Assembly: GCA_965651815.1 (NCBI GenBank)
Contig: CBFGTJ010000140.1
Coordinates: 1 to 8,367 of the forward strand
DNA: 8,367 nucleotides
Reading direction: 5' to 3'
Origin: CBFGTJ01 sp965651815
GTDB lineage: Bacteria; Actinomycetota; Acidimicrobiia; Acidimicrobiales; Microtrichaceae
The notes under the pieces are model-generated. The model saw only the letters and a program-made list of their open reading frames with translations, was not told the DNA's origin and did not search any database. The number at the start of each line of letters is the position of its first letter. Within the stretch, counting starts at the first letter, position 1. The position numbers and the translations under genes were made by a program. Shown piece after piece: positions 1 to 5,802 of the stretch.

Positions 1-1290
1 GAAGCGCTCCGCGGTGCCGACGAACCCTGCGACGACCTCCCCGGTGGCCAGACCGATCCCGGCCGAGAGCTGGCAGTCCGACGCGGCGAGCTCGGAGGGC
101 AGCGCGGCGGCGGTGCGCAGCGCCCGGTCCGCGTGGTCGGGCTGGTCCTGGGGCGCACCGAAGAGGCACAGGGCGGCGTCGCCCTCGAACTTGTTGACCC
201 AGCCGCCCTCGCGGTTCACCGCGGCGACGACCACGCGGAAGAACCGGTTGAGCATGTCGACGACCTCGTGGGGGCTGTGCGTCTCGGAGTAGCGCGTGTA
301 GCCGCGGAGGTCGACGAACAGGACGGTCACCTCGCGCAGCTCACCCGAGCTCCCCGGTTCCAAGGCGTCGACGGACATCTCGGCGAGCCCCTCGAGCCCG
401 ACCTGGCGGCTGAACACGTCGCGCAGCTGCTCCCGTTCACGCAGCCCCGCGACGAGGTGGTTGACGCCCTCGTGGAGCCGGCCGAGCTCGCCCAGGTCGT
501 CGACGGGCAGCTGCACGTCGAGGTCACCCCGCTCGATCTGGCGGAGCGCCCTGCGGACCCGGTCGAGCGGACGGGCGACCGAGCGCGCCGCCACGCCCAT
601 GACCAGGCCGCCGGAGACGAACGCCGCGGAGGCCACCCACGCCAGCCTCGTCGCATTGAGCTCACCGGGGCTGATGATGGGGGAGAGGCCGATCGCCACC
701 AGCGGCATGCCGCTGCCGAGCAGCCACGCCAGCATCAGGCGGGGCAGGACGTCGCGGCGGTCGGCGGGCAGCTCCGCGTCCTTGAGGGCCAGCGCGTACA
801 CCGGGCGGAAGTGACCCTCGAGCAGCAGGTAGAGGAACGTGCAGGTGACGACCCCGGCGATCGCGATGCCTGCCGAGATGCGCTGCACGTCCTGGTTGAT
901 CGCGCCGAAGAGGACCGCGGCGCCGAGCCACGAGATGAACGACGCGAGCGTCTCCGCGAGGGGGAGGTTGAACAGCAGCTTGCGCTGCCGGCGGGTCGGT
1001 GGCGTGTCCTCCCGCACCCAGATGACCGCCCGCCGGAGCACGAGCGCGTTGACAGGTAGCGCGAGCACCAGCATCACCGCGAGGTAGATGCCGAACGCGG
1101 CGACGTTGAGGTTCGGGTCGGCGAGCTCCTCCTGGGCCTCGACGGGGAAGAGGAACCGGAAGTACGAACCGACCGCCAGGACGCCCAGGCTGTTCGCCAG
1201 CAGCTGCAGCCGGACGACGCCGGCGACGGTGGCGCGGGCCCGGGCCTCGCCGGTCAGCTCACGCCCGTCGCGGCCGGGGTCCCGTCCCAT
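1..1290 (-). CDS. 6TM-HAMP class III adenylate/guanylate cyclase (3' part outside the window)
   Basis: Membrane-bound class III nucleotide cyclase, expected to make cAMP from ATP at the inner face of the membrane. The frame is open from ATG at 1290 to the left edge (430 codons), so the C-terminal part of the catalytic domain is missing. Six hydrophobic segments lie at about residues 25-48, 62-86, 112-130, 137-156, 182-205 and 213-235, followed by a HAMP domain (about 237-285, beginning ARPLDRVRRAL) and a cyclase domain from about 315. Visible catalytic residues are metal-binding D327 in LFVDLRGYT and D371 in NKFEGDAALCLFG, with K367 at the purine-selecting position. This is the layout of the mycobacterial Rv1318c/Rv1319c/Rv1320c/Rv3645 group (family knowledge). 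The later substrate Asp and the transition-state Asn/Arg lie off the window, so ATP specificity is inferred. No Shine-Dalgarno is present; a TACACT box 6 nt before the ATG suggests a leaderless message. It lies downstream of msrA in the same direction but is separated by hairpins. Confidence 0.93.
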   Translation of the reverse strand, partial: MGRDPGRDGRELTGEARARATVAGVVRLQLLANSLGVLAVGSYFRFLFPVEAQEELADPNLNVAAFGIYLAVMLVLALPVNALVLRRAVIWVREDTPPTRRQRKLLFNLPLAETLASFISWLGAAVLFGAINQDVQRISAGIAIAGVVTCTFLYLLLEGHFRPVYALALKDAELPADRRDVLPRLMLAWLLGSGMPLVAIGLSPIISPGELNATRLAWVASAAFVSGGLVMGVAARSVARPLDRVRRALRQIERGDLDVQLPVDDLGELGRLHEGVNHLVAGLREREQLRDVFSRQVGLEGLAEMSVDALEPGSSGELREVTVLFVDLRGYTRYSETHSPHEVVDMLNRFFRVVVAAVNREGGWVNKFEGDAALCLFGAPQDQPDHADRALRTAAALPSELAASDCQLSAGIGLATGEVVAGFVGTAERF

Positions 1291-1296
1291 GCAGCG

Positions 1297-1302
1297 AGTG
1301 TA
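1297..1302 (-). promoter_or_regulatory. Probable -10 box (TACACT) of the cyclase gene, leaderless layout
   Basis: On the minus strand TACACT is followed by CGCTGC and then the ATG at 1290. It fits the actinobacterial TANNNT -10 pattern, and a 6-nt gap would put the transcription start on the A of ATG. No TTGACA-like -35 is seen at 16-18 bp, and no Shine-Dalgarno lies upstream of the ATG. This is inferred from spacing only. Confidence 0.5.
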
Positions 1303-1367
1303 GGTGCGGGTTCCCGAAACGCCTCCCGGGGCCGACGCCCCTGCTCCTCGCGCCGGTCCCATCGCAG

Positions 1368-1417
1368 CGTTCTCGTTGCGCGGTGCGCGCCATGCCGCGC
1401 ACCGTGCAACGAGAACG
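1368..1417. repeat. Large near-perfect palindrome, 22-bp arms with 6-nt loop
   Basis: The left arm (1368-1389, starting CGTTCTCGTTGC) and right arm (1396-1417, ending GCAACGAGAACG) are reverse complements except for one pair, G1380 opposite T1405. The loop is CCATGC (1390-1395). It lies between msrA and the cyclase, both read on the minus strand, 39 bp beyond the msrA stop. It could act as a strong transcription terminator or mRNA 3' stabiliser for msrA, but no T-run follows it in either direction. It may instead be a copy of an interspersed palindromic element or a protein-binding dyad. The single mismatch is a G-U pair in a plus-strand RNA but a C-A mismatch in the expected minus-strand RNA. 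Confidence 0.9.
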
Positions 1418-1422
1418 AGGCT

Positions 1423-1441
1423 CCCCGCCGAGCGGGCGGGG
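1423..1441 (-). terminator. GC hairpin just after msrA, possible terminator
   Basis: CCCCGCC (1423-1429) and GGCGGGG (1435-1441) form a perfect 7-bp stem around the 5-nt loop GAGCG, 14 bp past the msrA stop codon in the direction of msrA transcription. There is no T-tract, as is common for actinobacterial hairpin terminators. Together with the large palindrome that follows, it would make a tandem hairpin at the msrA 3' end. The fold is seen in the sequence; termination is inferred. Confidence 0.4.
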
Positions 1442-1455
1442 TCGACCGGCGGGGC

Positions 1456-2112
1456 TCAGTCCGCGGGCGCCACCCCGACCGGGCACGACAGGCCCGTGCG
1501 GGTCAGGTGGAGGTTGCAGTACCCGCCCGGGTTCTTCGACAGGTACTGCTGGTGGTAGTCCTCGGCCCAGTAGAACTCGTCGGCGGGGGCGATCTCGGTG
1601 GTGATCTCGCCGTAGCCGGCGGCTCGCAGCACCTCCTGGTACCGGTCCCGGCTGGCCGTCGCCGCGGCGAGCTGCTCGTCGCTGGTGGTGTAGATCGCCG
1701 AGCGGTACTGGGAGCCGATGTCGTTGCCCTGGCGCATGCCCTGGGTCGGGTCGTGGCCCTCCCAGAACGCCTTCAGCAGCGCCTCGTAGGAGATCTGCTC
1801 CGGGTCGTACACCACGAGCGCCACCTCGGCGTGCCCGGTGCGCCCCGAGCACACCTCCTCGTAGGTGGGGTTCGGCGTGTAGCCACCGCTGTAGCCCACC
1901 GCGGTGGTGATCACGCCGGGCAGCTGCCAGAACACGCGCTCCGCGCCCCAGAAGCAGCCCATGCCGAAGATCGCCGTGCGGGCCCCTTCGGGCCACGGCG
2001 GGGTGATCGGCACGCCGAGCACGTGGTGCGACTCCGGCACCGGCATCGGCTCGTCCCGGCCGGGCAGCGCATCCTCCCGGCTGACCATCTGCGGGTTGCG
2101 ACCGAACAACAT
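1456..2112 (-). CDS. msrA: Peptide-methionine (S)-S-oxide reductase MsrA
   Basis: Cytosolic enzyme that reduces the S-epimer of methionine sulfoxide, free or in proteins, with thioredoxin as usual electron donor. The 218-aa product is the long E. coli type: an N-terminal arm with DALPGRDEPMPV, then GMGCFWG with nucleophile C53, the YSGGYTPNPTYEEVCSG motif, GHAEV with acid E96, QGNDIGSQYRSAIY, and YHQQYLSKNPGGYC. Two C-terminal cysteines, C199 and C210, match the recycling pair of E. coli MsrA (C198/C206 by my recollection), with a slightly longer spacing here. ATG at 2112 is chosen because MLFGRNPQ...ALPGR aligns with the E. coli N-terminus and a TAGCCT box lies 6 nt upstream; no Shine-Dalgarno exists. 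Two hairpins follow the stop. The next gene upstream is divergent, so msrA is probably transcribed alone. Confidence 0.97.
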   Translation of the reverse strand: MLFGRNPQMVSREDALPGRDEPMPVPESHHVLGVPITPPWPEGARTAIFGMGCFWGAERVFWQLPGVITTAVGYSGGYTPNPTYEEVCSGRTGHAEVALVVYDPEQISYEALLKAFWEGHDPTQGMRQGNDIGSQYRSAIYTTSDEQLAAATASRDRYQEVLRAAGYGEITTEIAPADEFYWAEDYHQQYLSKNPGGYCNLHLTRTGLSCPVGVAPAD

Positions 2113-2118
2113 GGGAAG

Positions 2119-2124
2119 AGGCTA
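2119..2124 (-). promoter_or_regulatory. Probable -10 box (TAGCCT) of msrA, leaderless layout
   Basis: On the minus strand TAGCCT is followed by CTTCCC and then the msrA ATG at 2112, the same 6-nt spacing as at the cyclase gene. The stretch before the ATG is pyrimidine-rich and has no Shine-Dalgarno. No convincing -35 was found. Confidence 0.45.
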
Positions 2125-2177
2125 GGACGATCCCCCAGCGAGCGGGTCTCGGGGTTCCCATCCCGTCACCGTTCCGT

Positions 2178-2183
2178 CATCCT
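2178..2183 (+). promoter_or_regulatory. Weak -10-like box (CATCCT) before the HEAT-like gene
   Basis: CATCCT is followed by a 7-nt gap and the TTG at 2191. It matches TANNNT except for the first base. It is listed because it helps choose among two nearby TTG starts that have no ribosome binding site. The 78 bp between the two divergent starts (2113-2190) must hold the promoters of both genes. Confidence 0.2.
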
Positions 2184-2190
2184 GTGCCCG

Positions 2191-3429
2191 TTGATCGGGT
2201 TGGACGACGTCGCCGAACTGAGATCCCTGCTGCGCCGCCGCGACGTGCTCGCGCGGCAGCTCGCGTACGAGATGCTCGACTCGTGGTCCGGGGTGGATCT
2301 CGACGAGGTCGGCGCCCGTGCGGTGCTCGAGGCCGCCGCGGGCAGCTACCCCTCGATCGACGGCGACCACCGCGACCCCGGTGAGTCGCTCGTGCGGGTC
2401 CTGTGGGAGCGGCCGCGCGTCGTCCCGGCCGAGGACGCGCTGCGCTGCTTCCTCCTCGCCGGCGTGCGCGCCCGGCGGGCGCTGGTCCACCTGCTCGCGC
2501 TGCGCCGCGACGTCGAGGGGCTCGACGCGATCGAGGAGCTGTTCCACCCGGACGGCCCCGGGGAGCTCCTCCCGCCGGCGATGATGCCGGTCCTCGACCC
2601 GCTGCTCGAGGCGGGGTCCGGCGACCGGGTCGTGGACCTGCTCTGCCGGGCGATGCTCAAGGACGGGTGGGTCTGGCACGCGTGCGACCTGCTCACCCGG
2701 CTGCAGCGCACGACGAACCCGTCCGCCACCGCGCAGGCGCGCATCCTCGACGCGGCGGGCGCCGCGGTCGAGCGGCTCGTGACCGCCTGCGACCGGGCCA
2801 GCCCGGCGTCCGCGCAGCCCCGTTCCGGACCGGAGCGGGTCCGCAGCGAGCGCGAGTCGCTCGCGTGTGTGGCACGCCTGCTCGACCACTTCGACGGCGC
2901 GTACTCCCAGAAGCCGCTGCTGCGGATGCTCGCGTCCGCGGACCCGCGGGTCGCGGCGCTCGCCGCCGCCCGGTTGCTGGCCGCGGAGGTCGCGCTGCCG
3001 CCCGAGCGCATCGCGCTCATCGCCCGTGACCCGTTGGCTCGCGCCGACCTCCACGACGGGCTGGAGCGCCGCGGTGCGCTCGACGCGCTCGACGGGATCG
3101 TCGACGACCTCGACGTGCACGAGGCGATGCTGGCGCGCTGGCTCTCCGAGGTCACCGAGCTCGGCCAACCCCCCGACGAGATCGAGTTCATCACCACGCG
3201 GCGCGGGCCCTCCTCACCGGACCGGCCCGGCAAGGACGCGCTCGTCCACCTCTACCGCTTCCGGCTGCACGCCCCGCACTGGTCCTCGGCGCGGGGCTGG
3301 ATGGTCGGCCTGTCCGGACCGTGGACCGGGTCCTGCTACGCCGCCGAGGACGAGCTCGACCTGGACGGCCACGTGGAGGAGATCCGGGCGTCGCTCGCGA
3401 TGTGGCCGCGCCGGGACGACGCCGCCTGA
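2191..3429 (+). CDS. Uncharacterised HEAT-like helical-repeat protein with a distinct C-terminal module
   Basis: I do not recognise a named family. From TTG 2191 the product is 412 aa, acidic/arginine-rich, with no signal peptide or membrane segment, so it is probably cytosolic. Residues about 5-320 look all-helical with Leu/Ala-rich paired helices typical of HEAT/ARM-like solenoids, for example SQKPLLRMLASADPRVAALAAARLLA. Residues about 328-412 form a different, beta-looking module containing EIEFITTRRG, LVHLYRFRLHAP and GWMVGLSGPW, probably a separate domain. The frame is open upstream over msrA but that part is antisense. In-frame starts near the divergent promoter are TTG 2191 (a weak CATCCT box 7 nt upstream) and TTG 2200; neither has a Shine-Dalgarno, so the start is uncertain by a few codons. 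It is divergent from msrA and convergent with the esterase gene. That it is a real gene is supported by protein-like composition and the intact frame to 3429. Confidence 0.75.
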   Translation: MIGLDDVAELRSLLRRRDVLARQLAYEMLDSWSGVDLDEVGARAVLEAAAGSYPSIDGDHRDPGESLVRVLWERPRVVPAEDALRCFLLAGVRARRALVHLLALRRDVEGLDAIEELFHPDGPGELLPPAMMPVLDPLLEAGSGDRVVDLLCRAMLKDGWVWHACDLLTRLQRTTNPSATAQARILDAAGAAVERLVTACDRASPASAQPRSGPERVRSERESLACVARLLDHFDGAYSQKPLLRMLASADPRVAALAAARLLAAEVALPPERIALIARDPLARADLHDGLERRGALDALDGIVDDLDVHEAMLARWLSEVTELGQPPDEIEFITTRRGPSSPDRPGKDALVHLYRFRLHAPHWSSARGWMVGLSGPWTGSCYAAEDELDLDGHVEEIRASLAMWPRRDDAA

Positions 3430-3475
3430 CGCCGCACCGGGGCGCGCGACGGCAGCGGCCGGGGCGCGACGCGGG
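3430..3475. other. 46-bp convergent intergenic stretch with a short direct repeat
   Basis: The spacer between two convergent stop codons is almost pure G+C. It contains the 10-mer CCGGGGCGCG twice in the same orientation (3437-3446 and 3459-3468). No clear hairpin with a T-run is visible, so the terminators of the two genes are not obvious. Confidence 0.5.
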
Positions 3476-4468
3476 TCAGCCGCTGGCCTCCTCGGTGGAT
3501 CCCCGTGCCTCCTCGGCCCGCTCCGCCGCCCACTCGGCGCCGTCGTTGATCCAGTCGAGGATGTCGCCGCCGAAGCGGCGGATGTCCGGTTCGTGCCCCT
3601 GGAACCGCTGCGGCCCGTCGTCGACGACGATCAGCCGGAACCGGTCCTCGATCCCCGCCTCCTCGTAGGCGCGCTGCACCTTCTCGCCCTGCTCCGGTGA
3701 CGCCACCGAGTCGTCGACGCCGTGGATCGCCAGGTACGGCGCCGAGTCCTCGTCGACGTAGCTCTGCACCGACCCCGCGGCGAGCAGGTCGGGGCAGTCC
3801 TTGCAGCCGAGGTAGTCGATCACCGAGTTGCCGAAGATGCTCTGCGAGTAGAGCGCCAGGTCCGACACGGCCCGGTCCCCGACCGCCGCGACGATGGACG
3901 AGTCGACCTCCTGCAGCTCCGGGGGGAGGTCCGTCGGCTCGAGCTCCGGGCGGTTCGCCGTGGTGGCGAGCAGGCCCGCGAGGTTGCCGCCCGCCGAGTG
4001 CCCGATCGCGGCGACGCGGTCGGGGTCCCAGTCCTGCTCCTCGGCGTTCGCCTTGATCCACCGCACCGCGCGCTTCAGGTCCTGCAGGGGGACGGGCCAC
4101 CGGTTCCGGCCGTCGACCGAGAGCCGGTAGTTCACCGCGACGATGTCCCAGCCGTCCTCGAGCAGGACCTCGAACTCCTCGTTCACCCCCTGGGACTTGT
4201 CGCCCCCGACGAACCCGCCGCCGTGGATGTACAGCGCGACCGGGTTCGGGCCGTCCTCCTCGGAGCGGTAGATGTCCATCTCCTGGGAGCCGCCGCAGGG
4301 CTTGTCGCTCTGAGGGGTGCGCACGTCGCAGCCACGCTCCGGGCCGTACGCGACGTCGGTCTCCTCGGGGAACGGCATCGGCCGGGGCTCGTACTCCTCC
4401 TCGAACATCGAGCAGGCCCCGAGCAGGAGAGCAAGTGCGATCGCTGCGATGCCGAGACGGGTGCTCAT
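3476..4468 (-). CDS. Exported lipoprotein esterase of the alpha/beta hydrolase fold
   Basis: A 330-aa serine hydrolase predicted to be anchored on the outer side of the membrane. The N-terminus is a lipoprotein signal: MSTR, a hydrophobic stretch, then LLGAC with lipid-modified C19. The catalytic domain starts near residue 60. HGGGF (82-86) forms the oxyanion hole; GHSAGG gives nucleophile S158; D253 in HGVDDSV and H292 in GHEPD complete the triad. This resembles the hormone-sensitive-lipase/carboxylesterase (BD-FAE-like) group; the substrate cannot be told. Four cysteines remain after processing, C47/C58 and C222/C225 (CKDC), likely two disulfides given the extracytoplasmic location (inference). 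ATG at 4468 is set by the signal peptide and by GGAGG 3 nt upstream. The C-terminal tail is rich in Glu/Ala. The gene is divergent from alkC and convergent with the HEAT-like gene, so it stands alone. Confidence 0.92.
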   Translation of the reverse strand: MSTRLGIAAIALALLLGACSMFEEEYEPRPMPFPEETDVAYGPERGCDVRTPQSDKPCGGSQEMDIYRSEEDGPNPVALYIHGGGFVGGDKSQGVNEEFEVLLEDGWDIVAVNYRLSVDGRNRWPVPLQDLKRAVRWIKANAEEQDWDPDRVAAIGHSAGGNLAGLLATTANRPELEPTDLPPELQEVDSSIVAAVGDRAVSDLALYSQSIFGNSVIDYLGCKDCPDLLAAGSVQSYVDEDSAPYLAIHGVDDSVASPEQGEKVQRAYEEAGIEDRFRLIVVDDGPQRFQGHEPDIRRFGGDILDWINDGAEWAAERAEEARGSTEEASG

Positions 4469-4471
4469 GTG

Positions 4472-4476
4472 CCTCC
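4472..4476 (-). promoter_or_regulatory. Shine-Dalgarno (GGAGG) of the esterase gene
   Basis: On the minus strand GGAGG is followed by CAC and the ATG at 4468. The gap is short, but this is one of the few clear Shine-Dalgarno sites in the window, and it fixes the start that also gives a proper lipoprotein signal. Confidence 0.6.
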
Positions 4477-4520
4477 GGGTGTCCGGTCCTCGGTGCGTCG
4501 CCGCCCGCGGTTCGTGCGGC

Positions 4521-4526
4521 ACGTTA
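4521..4526 (-). promoter_or_regulatory. Possible -10 box (TAACGT) for the esterase gene
   Basis: TAACGT on the minus strand fits TANNNT and would give a leader of about 45 nt ahead of the ATG at 4468, in line with this gene having a Shine-Dalgarno. No good -35 is visible. Confidence 0.25.
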
Positions 4527-4573
4527 CCCACATCGCCCCGGTCCGAACCCGTGCGTCGGGCCCCGCCGCCCGG

Positions 4574-4579
4574 CAGACT
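4574..4579 (+). promoter_or_regulatory. Possible -10 box (CAGACT) for alkC, leaderless layout
   Basis: CAGACT is followed by GCGCGCC and the GTG at 4587. It is a near match to TANNNT at the spacing expected for a leaderless start, and there is no Shine-Dalgarno. It is suggestive only because the first base is off consensus. Confidence 0.3.
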
Positions 4580-4586
4580 GCGCGCC

Positions 4587-5732
4587 GTGCCCTCCGGGAC
4601 CCGTGACACCGGTGCGTCGAGCAGCGCGTTCAAGGACCGCGTCGACGCCGCGCTCGTCGCCCGGCTCGCCGACGCGCTGCACGACGCGGATGCCCGCTTC
4701 CCCGCCGCGCGCTTCGAGCAGCTCGCCACCGACGGCCTCGACGCGCTCGAGCTGAAGGCGCGCATGGCCCACGTCGCGGCCGCGCTGGCCGCGACGCTCC
4801 CCGAGGACTTCCCCGATGCCGCCGCGGTCGTCGGCCGGGTGCTGGACCAGGTGGAGGTGGGTGCACGCTCGCTCGAGGGGTGGGAGCTGTGGCCGGTGGC
4901 CGACTGGGTCGCGCTCGCCGGGCGCGGCCATCCCGGTGTGGCACTCGACCTGCTCGGCCGCCTCACCCGCTGGGCGACCGGCGAGTTCGCGATCCGGCCG
5001 TTCGTCGACGACGACCCCGGCGGCGTGCTGGAGGTGCTCTCCGGGTGGGTCGACGACGGCGAGGAGCACCGCTGCCGGCTCGCGTCCGAGGGCACCCGCC
5101 CACGGCTGCCCTGGGCGCCACGGCTCAGCTCGACCGATCCCGCGTACGCAGTGCCGCTGCTCGACCGGCTCGTCGAGCACCCCTCCGACTACGTGCGGCG
5201 CTCCGTGTCGAACCACCTCAACGACCTGTGCCGGGTCGACCAGCAGCTCGGGCTGGAGCTGGCGCGGCGCTGGGCCGGGCGCGCCGCCGACCACGACCGG
5301 CCGGCCGACATCGAGTGGGTCGTGCGCCGGGGCCTGCGCTCCCTCGTGAAGGACGGCCACCCCGAGGCCCTCCGCCTGCTCGGACACGACCCCGACGTCG
5401 CCGTGCGCGCCGAGGAGCTCCACCTGCACACCCCGACGGTCGAGCTCGGCGGGCACGCCGCATGGCGGCTCACCCTGGTCTCCGACGACGACCGGCCGCA
5501 CCGCGTCGTGCTCGACTACGCCGTCCACTTCCCGCGGGCGGACGGCGGCGCCGGGCGCAAGGTGTTCAAGTGGACGACCGTCGAGCTCGGCCCCGGGGCG
5601 CGCCGCACGCTCGAGCGCCGCCACCCGGTGCGCCCGGTGACGATCCGCACCCACCGCCCCGGCCCGCACCTCGTCGAGATCCAGGTGAACGGCAGGGTCG
5701 TCGCCTCGACGACCTTCGACCTCCGGACCTGA
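4587..5732 (+). CDS. alkC: DNA alkylation repair glycosylase AlkC with C-terminal Ig-like domain
   Basis: Base-excision glycosylase of the HEAT-like-repeat AlkC/AlkD superfamily, which removes small alkylated bases without flipping them; studied AlkC enzymes act on 3-methyladenine and 3-methylcytosine (family knowledge). The 381-aa product has the AlkC hallmarks: LDALELKAR, WELWPVADWV (W99, W102, D106), AIRPF (R137-F139), LASEGTRPRLPWAP (S167-W176), YVRRSVSNHLNDL (Y202-D213) and WVVRRGLRSLVKDGHPEAL from W244. From about residue 273 a beta-rich domain follows (VELGGHAAWRL, VVLDYAVHFPRADG, KVFKWTTVEL, HLVEIQVNGRVVAS), matching the Ig-like domain found on some AlkC proteins. GTG 4587 is the first in-frame start after the divergent promoter region and gives a normal AlkC N-terminus; the open frame further upstream is antisense to the esterase. 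It has no adjoining ada, alkA or alkB gene here, so any adaptive-response control is unknown. Confidence 0.93.
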   Translation: MPSGTRDTGASSSAFKDRVDAALVARLADALHDADARFPAARFEQLATDGLDALELKARMAHVAAALAATLPEDFPDAAAVVGRVLDQVEVGARSLEGWELWPVADWVALAGRGHPGVALDLLGRLTRWATGEFAIRPFVDDDPGGVLEVLSGWVDDGEEHRCRLASEGTRPRLPWAPRLSSTDPAYAVPLLDRLVEHPSDYVRRSVSNHLNDLCRVDQQLGLELARRWAGRAADHDRPADIEWVVRRGLRSLVKDGHPEALRLLGHDPDVAVRAEELHLHTPTVELGGHAAWRLTLVSDDDRPHRVVLDYAVHFPRADGGAGRKVFKWTTVELGPGARRTLERRHPVRPVTIRTHRPGPHLVEIQVNGRVVASTTFDLRT

Positions 5733-5736
5733 CCAG

Positions 5737-5774
5737 GGCCGCCGGGCCCGCCGCCGGTCCGCCGGCAGGCGGCC
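5737..5774 (+). terminator. GC-rich inverted repeat after alkC, possible terminator
   Basis: GGCCGCC (5737-5743) pairs with GGCGGCC (5768-5774) four bases after the alkC stop, with further G/C-rich pairing possible inside the 24-nt loop. No T-run follows. This is a plausible actinobacterial-type terminator but a weak call in such GC-rich DNA. Confidence 0.3.
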
Positions 5775-5802
5775 ACCCAGAGTCGATGAGGGGCGGACTC
5801 GA

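Noticed and set aside
133..1059. Long plus-strand open frame opposite the cyclase gene
   Set aside because: It is antisense to a clear cyclase; the translation is Arg/Glu/Asp/His-rich without any recognisable motif, as expected for shadow frames in high-GC DNA.
2142..2159. SigR/SigH-type promoter (GGGAAC...GTT) for msrA
   Set aside because: GGGAAC is present on the minus strand at 2154-2159, but no GTT lies at the required 16-20 nt spacing, so the redox sigma site is not supported. The same half-site at 1310-1315 before the cyclase also lacks a partner.
1507..2190. Upstream extension of the HEAT-like gene to an ATG at 1507
   Set aside because: This part is fully antisense to msrA, whose motifs are unmistakable, and the extension is low-complexity.
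2122..3168. Minus-strand open frame opposite the HEAT-like gene
   Set aside because: Composition is biased to Arg/Glu/Gln with no domain; the plus-strand frame gives protein-like helical repeats.
3437..3468. Direct repeat CCGGGGCGCG as a possible mobile-element or attachment site
   Set aside because: Ten G/C bases repeated once in a very GC-rich spacer can easily arise by chance, and no mobile gene is nearby.
4469..5095. Minus-strand extension of the esterase upstream to 5095
   Set aside because: It runs antisense through alkC; the ATG at 4468 with GGAGG and a proper lipoprotein signal is the real start.
4524..5669. Minus-strand open frame opposite alkC
   Set aside because: No family features; alkC on the other strand matches family motifs throughout.
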